DNA of 64,000 nucleotides from Bacteroidota bacterium. Its GTDB lineage: Bacteria > Bacteroidota > Ignavibacteria > UBA10030 > SZUA-254. The notes under the pieces were generated by a model, which was not told the origin of the DNA, searched no databases, and saw only the letters and a program-made list of their open reading frames with translations. The stretch is from positions 62,001-126,000 of the forward strand of contig DATDFQ010000043.1 in NCBI GenBank assembly GCA_036522515.1. Direction: 5' to 3'. The translations under genes and the position numbers were made by a program. How positions within the stretch are numbered: the first letter of the stretch is position 1; every line of letters begins with the position of its first letter. Shown in pieces: positions 62,901 to 64,000 of this stretch.

Positions 62901-63148
62901 CTGACGGCCTTCACGCTCGGAAGTCCCTGCAGGTTGCTCACCAGGGGGTAGGTGATCTGGTCTTCGATGATCTTCGGCGACCGGCCCATCCATTGCGTGA
63001 AGACGATCACCTGGTTATCGGAGAGATCGGGGATCGCATCGACGGGAGTATGGTAGACCGACCAGACGCCCCACCCGATCAATATGCAGTAGAACAGTAT
63101 GACTGCAAATTTGTTGCGGGCCGACCAATCGATGATTTTTTCGATCAT
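59948..63148 (-). CDS. cusA: Cu(I)/Ag(I) RND efflux pump CusA
   Basis: 1066 residues, heavy-metal RND transporter with 12 membrane segments and two large periplasmic loops. It pumps monovalent metal from periplasm and cytoplasm to an outer-membrane channel as a trimer. The three methionines of E. coli CusA's metal site have counterparts here: L-L-F-M-P, P-V-N-M-I-E-T and I-N-M-L-S-T-G, which argues for copper/silver rather than zinc/cobalt. The start ATG is one base after the stop of the P-type ATPase gene. CusB and CusC are not in the window and may lie upstream. Confidence 0.93.
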   Translation of the reverse strand: MIEKIIDWSARNKFAVILFYCILIGWGVWSVYHTPVDAIPDLSDNQVIVFTQWMGRSPKIIEDQITYPLVSNLQGLPSVKAVRAQSMFGMSFIYIIFEDNTDIYWARSRVLEKLSYAASSLPAGVIPTLGPDGTGVGHVLWYTVEGKESDLGELRAIQDWYVRYQLNSVPGVAEIASVGGFVKQYQVDLDPNKLVAADVDVKMVVEAITNSNRDVGGKIIESNESQMYVRGLGYIRSVKEIETIPVGTGPGGVPVTIGSLGTVQMGNDLRLGLLDKNGEGETVGGIVVMRYGENAKDVIDRVKVKIAEIQKGLPSGVEIKTAYDRSDLIDQSIDTLRHALVEEALIVSLIVMIFIFHVRSALRILIEMPVSVLIAFILMKQFGITSNIMSLGGLAIAIGVLVDSSIVLVENAYRNIAQAQSQGGPVDYTEVSIRSAQQVGRAIFFSLAIIVVSFLPVFMLEGQEGKLFHPLAWTKTFALAASAIISITLVPMLMTMLMRGKFRPEEQNPVSRILMRLYEPVLRKALKYRKTTLAVNAIALLIAIPMLLSIGSEFMPPLDEGSLLFMPVALPNVSITEAKRILQVQDKIIAGFPEVKQVLGKVGRAETSTDPAPVNMIETIILLKPRAEWRKGLTKNDIIEQLDSQLQIPGVRNGWTQPIINRINMLSTGVRTDLGVKVFGDNLDTLERLAIEAERVLKEVSGAADLYAERVTGGEFLDIDVKPGAVARYGINAGAVLDFIEGAIGGENISTTVEGRRRFPIRVRFAKDFRDNPDALGKLLVPVPRPGSGMAGASAGESLRKYAYVPLAQLADIRQMPGPPMINSENSLLRSIVYLNVRGRDMGGFVSDAKTALEQKMKLPPGYYLSWSGQYENQIRAKRRIELVLPIVFIVIFLMLYFTFRSFLEASMVMLSVPFALIGGVYLIYFLGYNLSVAVWIGFIALYGVAVETGVVMVIYLHEALDRRLATGMLRHEDIIQATVDGAVLRLRPKLMTVATNILGLMPIMWSTGAGSDVMKPIAAPMVGGILTSAIHVLLVTPVIFSLMKEAALRRGTLKSSAIDRVNAAG

Positions 63149-63149
63149 G

Positions 63150-64000
63150 TTAGCTCACTTTCCCCATGGATGCGTGTTGATGCGACCCTTCCGCAGCCGG
63201 CATGCGCGGGATGTTTCCGGCAACAGGAGGCAGGTTTCTTCCCAGGGTCTTCGCATTCAGCGCGACGACGACTGTGCTCACCGACATCAGGACCGCCCCG
63301 AGGGCGGGACTGAGCAGGATCCCGTACGAAGAGAGGACTCCCGCGGCAAGCGGTATGGCCAGCGCATTATATCCCGTGGCCCAGATCAGGTTTTGCACCA
63401 TCTTCCTGTAGGTCGCCCGGGCCAGCACCACCACAACGGCGACATCGAGAGGATTGCTCTTCACCAGGACGATGTCCGCCGTTTCGATGGCGATGCCGGT
63501 CCCGGCTCCGATCGCCATGCCGACATCCGCCTGCGCAAGGGCGGGAGCGTCGTTGACCCCGTCGCCCACCATCGCGACCACGAGCCCGCGGGATTGGACT
63601 TCCTTCACGATGGAGGCCTTCCGCTGGGGGGGTACTTCGGCAAAATACTCTTCGATTCCGACTTCCCGGGCCACCCTCTCGGCGACAAGCTTGTTGTCTC
63701 CGGTGAGCATCAGGCACCGGATCCCGAGCCCGCGAAGGGCGGCAACAGCCTGCCGGGACTCGGGACGAACCATATCCGCGAGGGCGATGGCGGCCGCAGG
63801 CTTCCCATCGATCAGCACATAGACCACTGTCTTCCCTTCCGCCTGAAACTTCTCCGCGCGCCCGTCGGTGGAGGAAGGGTGGTGCGATCTGACGAAGGCG
63901 GAACTGACCACCTGTACCCTGCGTCCGTTCACCAGGGCTTCGGCCCCCTCGCCCGGTGTCGATCGAAAACCGCTCGACGTGAGGCGCGCGGCGCCCGAGG
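63150..64000 (-). CDS. Copper-type P1B ATPase, C-terminal part (5' end outside window)
   Basis: The frame stays open to the last base, so about 280 C-terminal residues are visible: the end of the nucleotide-binding domain (S-T-P-G-E-G-A-E-A-L-V), the P-domain M-L-T-G-D-N and M-V-G-D-G-V-N-D-A-P-A-L-A-Q-A-D, and the last two membrane segments with N-L-I-W-A-T-G-Y-N-A-L-A-I-P-L and M-S-V-S-T-V-V-V-A-L-N-A. These membrane motifs resemble CopB-type pumps more than CopA (whose last segment usually has M-S-x-S-S). The Cys-Pro-x motif that would settle the subtype lies outside the window. Stop codon one base before cusA. Confidence 0.9.
   Translation of the reverse strand, partial: SGAARLTSSGFRSTPGEGAEALVNGRRVQVVSSAFVRSHHPSSTDGRAEKFQAEGKTVVYVLIDGKPAAAIALADMVRPESRQAVAALRGLGIRCLMLTGDNKLVAERVAREVGIEEYFAEVPPQRKASIVKEVQSRGLVVAMVGDGVNDAPALAQADVGMAIGAGTGIAIETADIVLVKSNPLDVAVVVVLARATYRKMVQNLIWATGYNALAIPLAAGVLSSYGILLSPALGAVLMSVSTVVVALNAKTLGRNLPPVAGNIPRMPAAEGSHQHASMGKVS

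Overview
The window looks like part of a chromosome from a GC-rich bacterium of the FCB group (Bacteroidota / Ignavibacteriota-like). The support is a type IX secretion (T9SS) C-terminal sorting domain with the Y-P-N-P-F-N-P signature at the left edge, a BamD lipoprotein, a PASTA-rpe gene pair, and several upstream regions with a Bacteroidota-type promoter (TTG, 20 bases, TAnnTTT). Lineage is inferred from content only. I see no rRNA, tRNA, CRISPR array, insertion sequence or phage gene.

Layout. (1) 1-885: the 3' end of a T9SS cargo gene, then a bidirectional terminator. (2) 984-7441, minus strand: a nucleoside uptake and salvage operon (cdd, tdk, BMP-type lipoprotein, ATPase, two permeases, purine nucleoside phosphorylase) with its own promoter. 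(3) 7438-20601, minus strand: an 11-gene, 13-kb tightly packed cluster read from one predicted promoter. It holds a nucleotidyltransferase, four B12-binding-type radical SAM enzymes, one SPASM-like radical SAM enzyme, two GT87-type membrane glycosyltransferases, two methyltransferases and a membrane metallophosphoesterase. I recognise no described pathway with this content; it is the best candidate here for an undescribed system. (4) 20901-29194, plus strand: PASTA protein and rpe; an Lrp/AsnC regulator with glnA behind a consensus promoter overlapped by a perfect palindrome; then enoyl-CoA hydratase, apt, tryptophanase and small proteins including a hemerythrin. (5) 29216-39678: M28 peptidase, TolB-like propeller and peroxiredoxin (minus), a DPP III-like peptidase and aconitase (plus), and lon (minus). 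(6) 40304-56943, plus strand: acs, an ABC-F ATPase, glutamate dehydrogenase, bamD, a thioesterase, two exported proteins, and a complete ccmABCDEF set whose CcmE is of the Cys (CxxxY) type. (7) 56988-64000: a metal-handling region, mostly minus strand, with an HMA lipoprotein, a DUF2318-like protein, a Cys-rich exported protein, a His-tailed CpxP/Spy-like protein, CusA, and the 3' part of a copper-type P-ATPase.

The genes fit a heterotrophic, respiring cell that scavenges nucleosides, uses acetate and amino acids, assembles c-type cytochromes and defends against copper. The intergenic spaces carry at least two families of short palindromic (REP-like) repeats ending in GGCTACC or CGCCCCTAC. 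Start codons were often moved downstream of the longest open frame, because 1-11-base overlaps between consecutive genes are the rule here.
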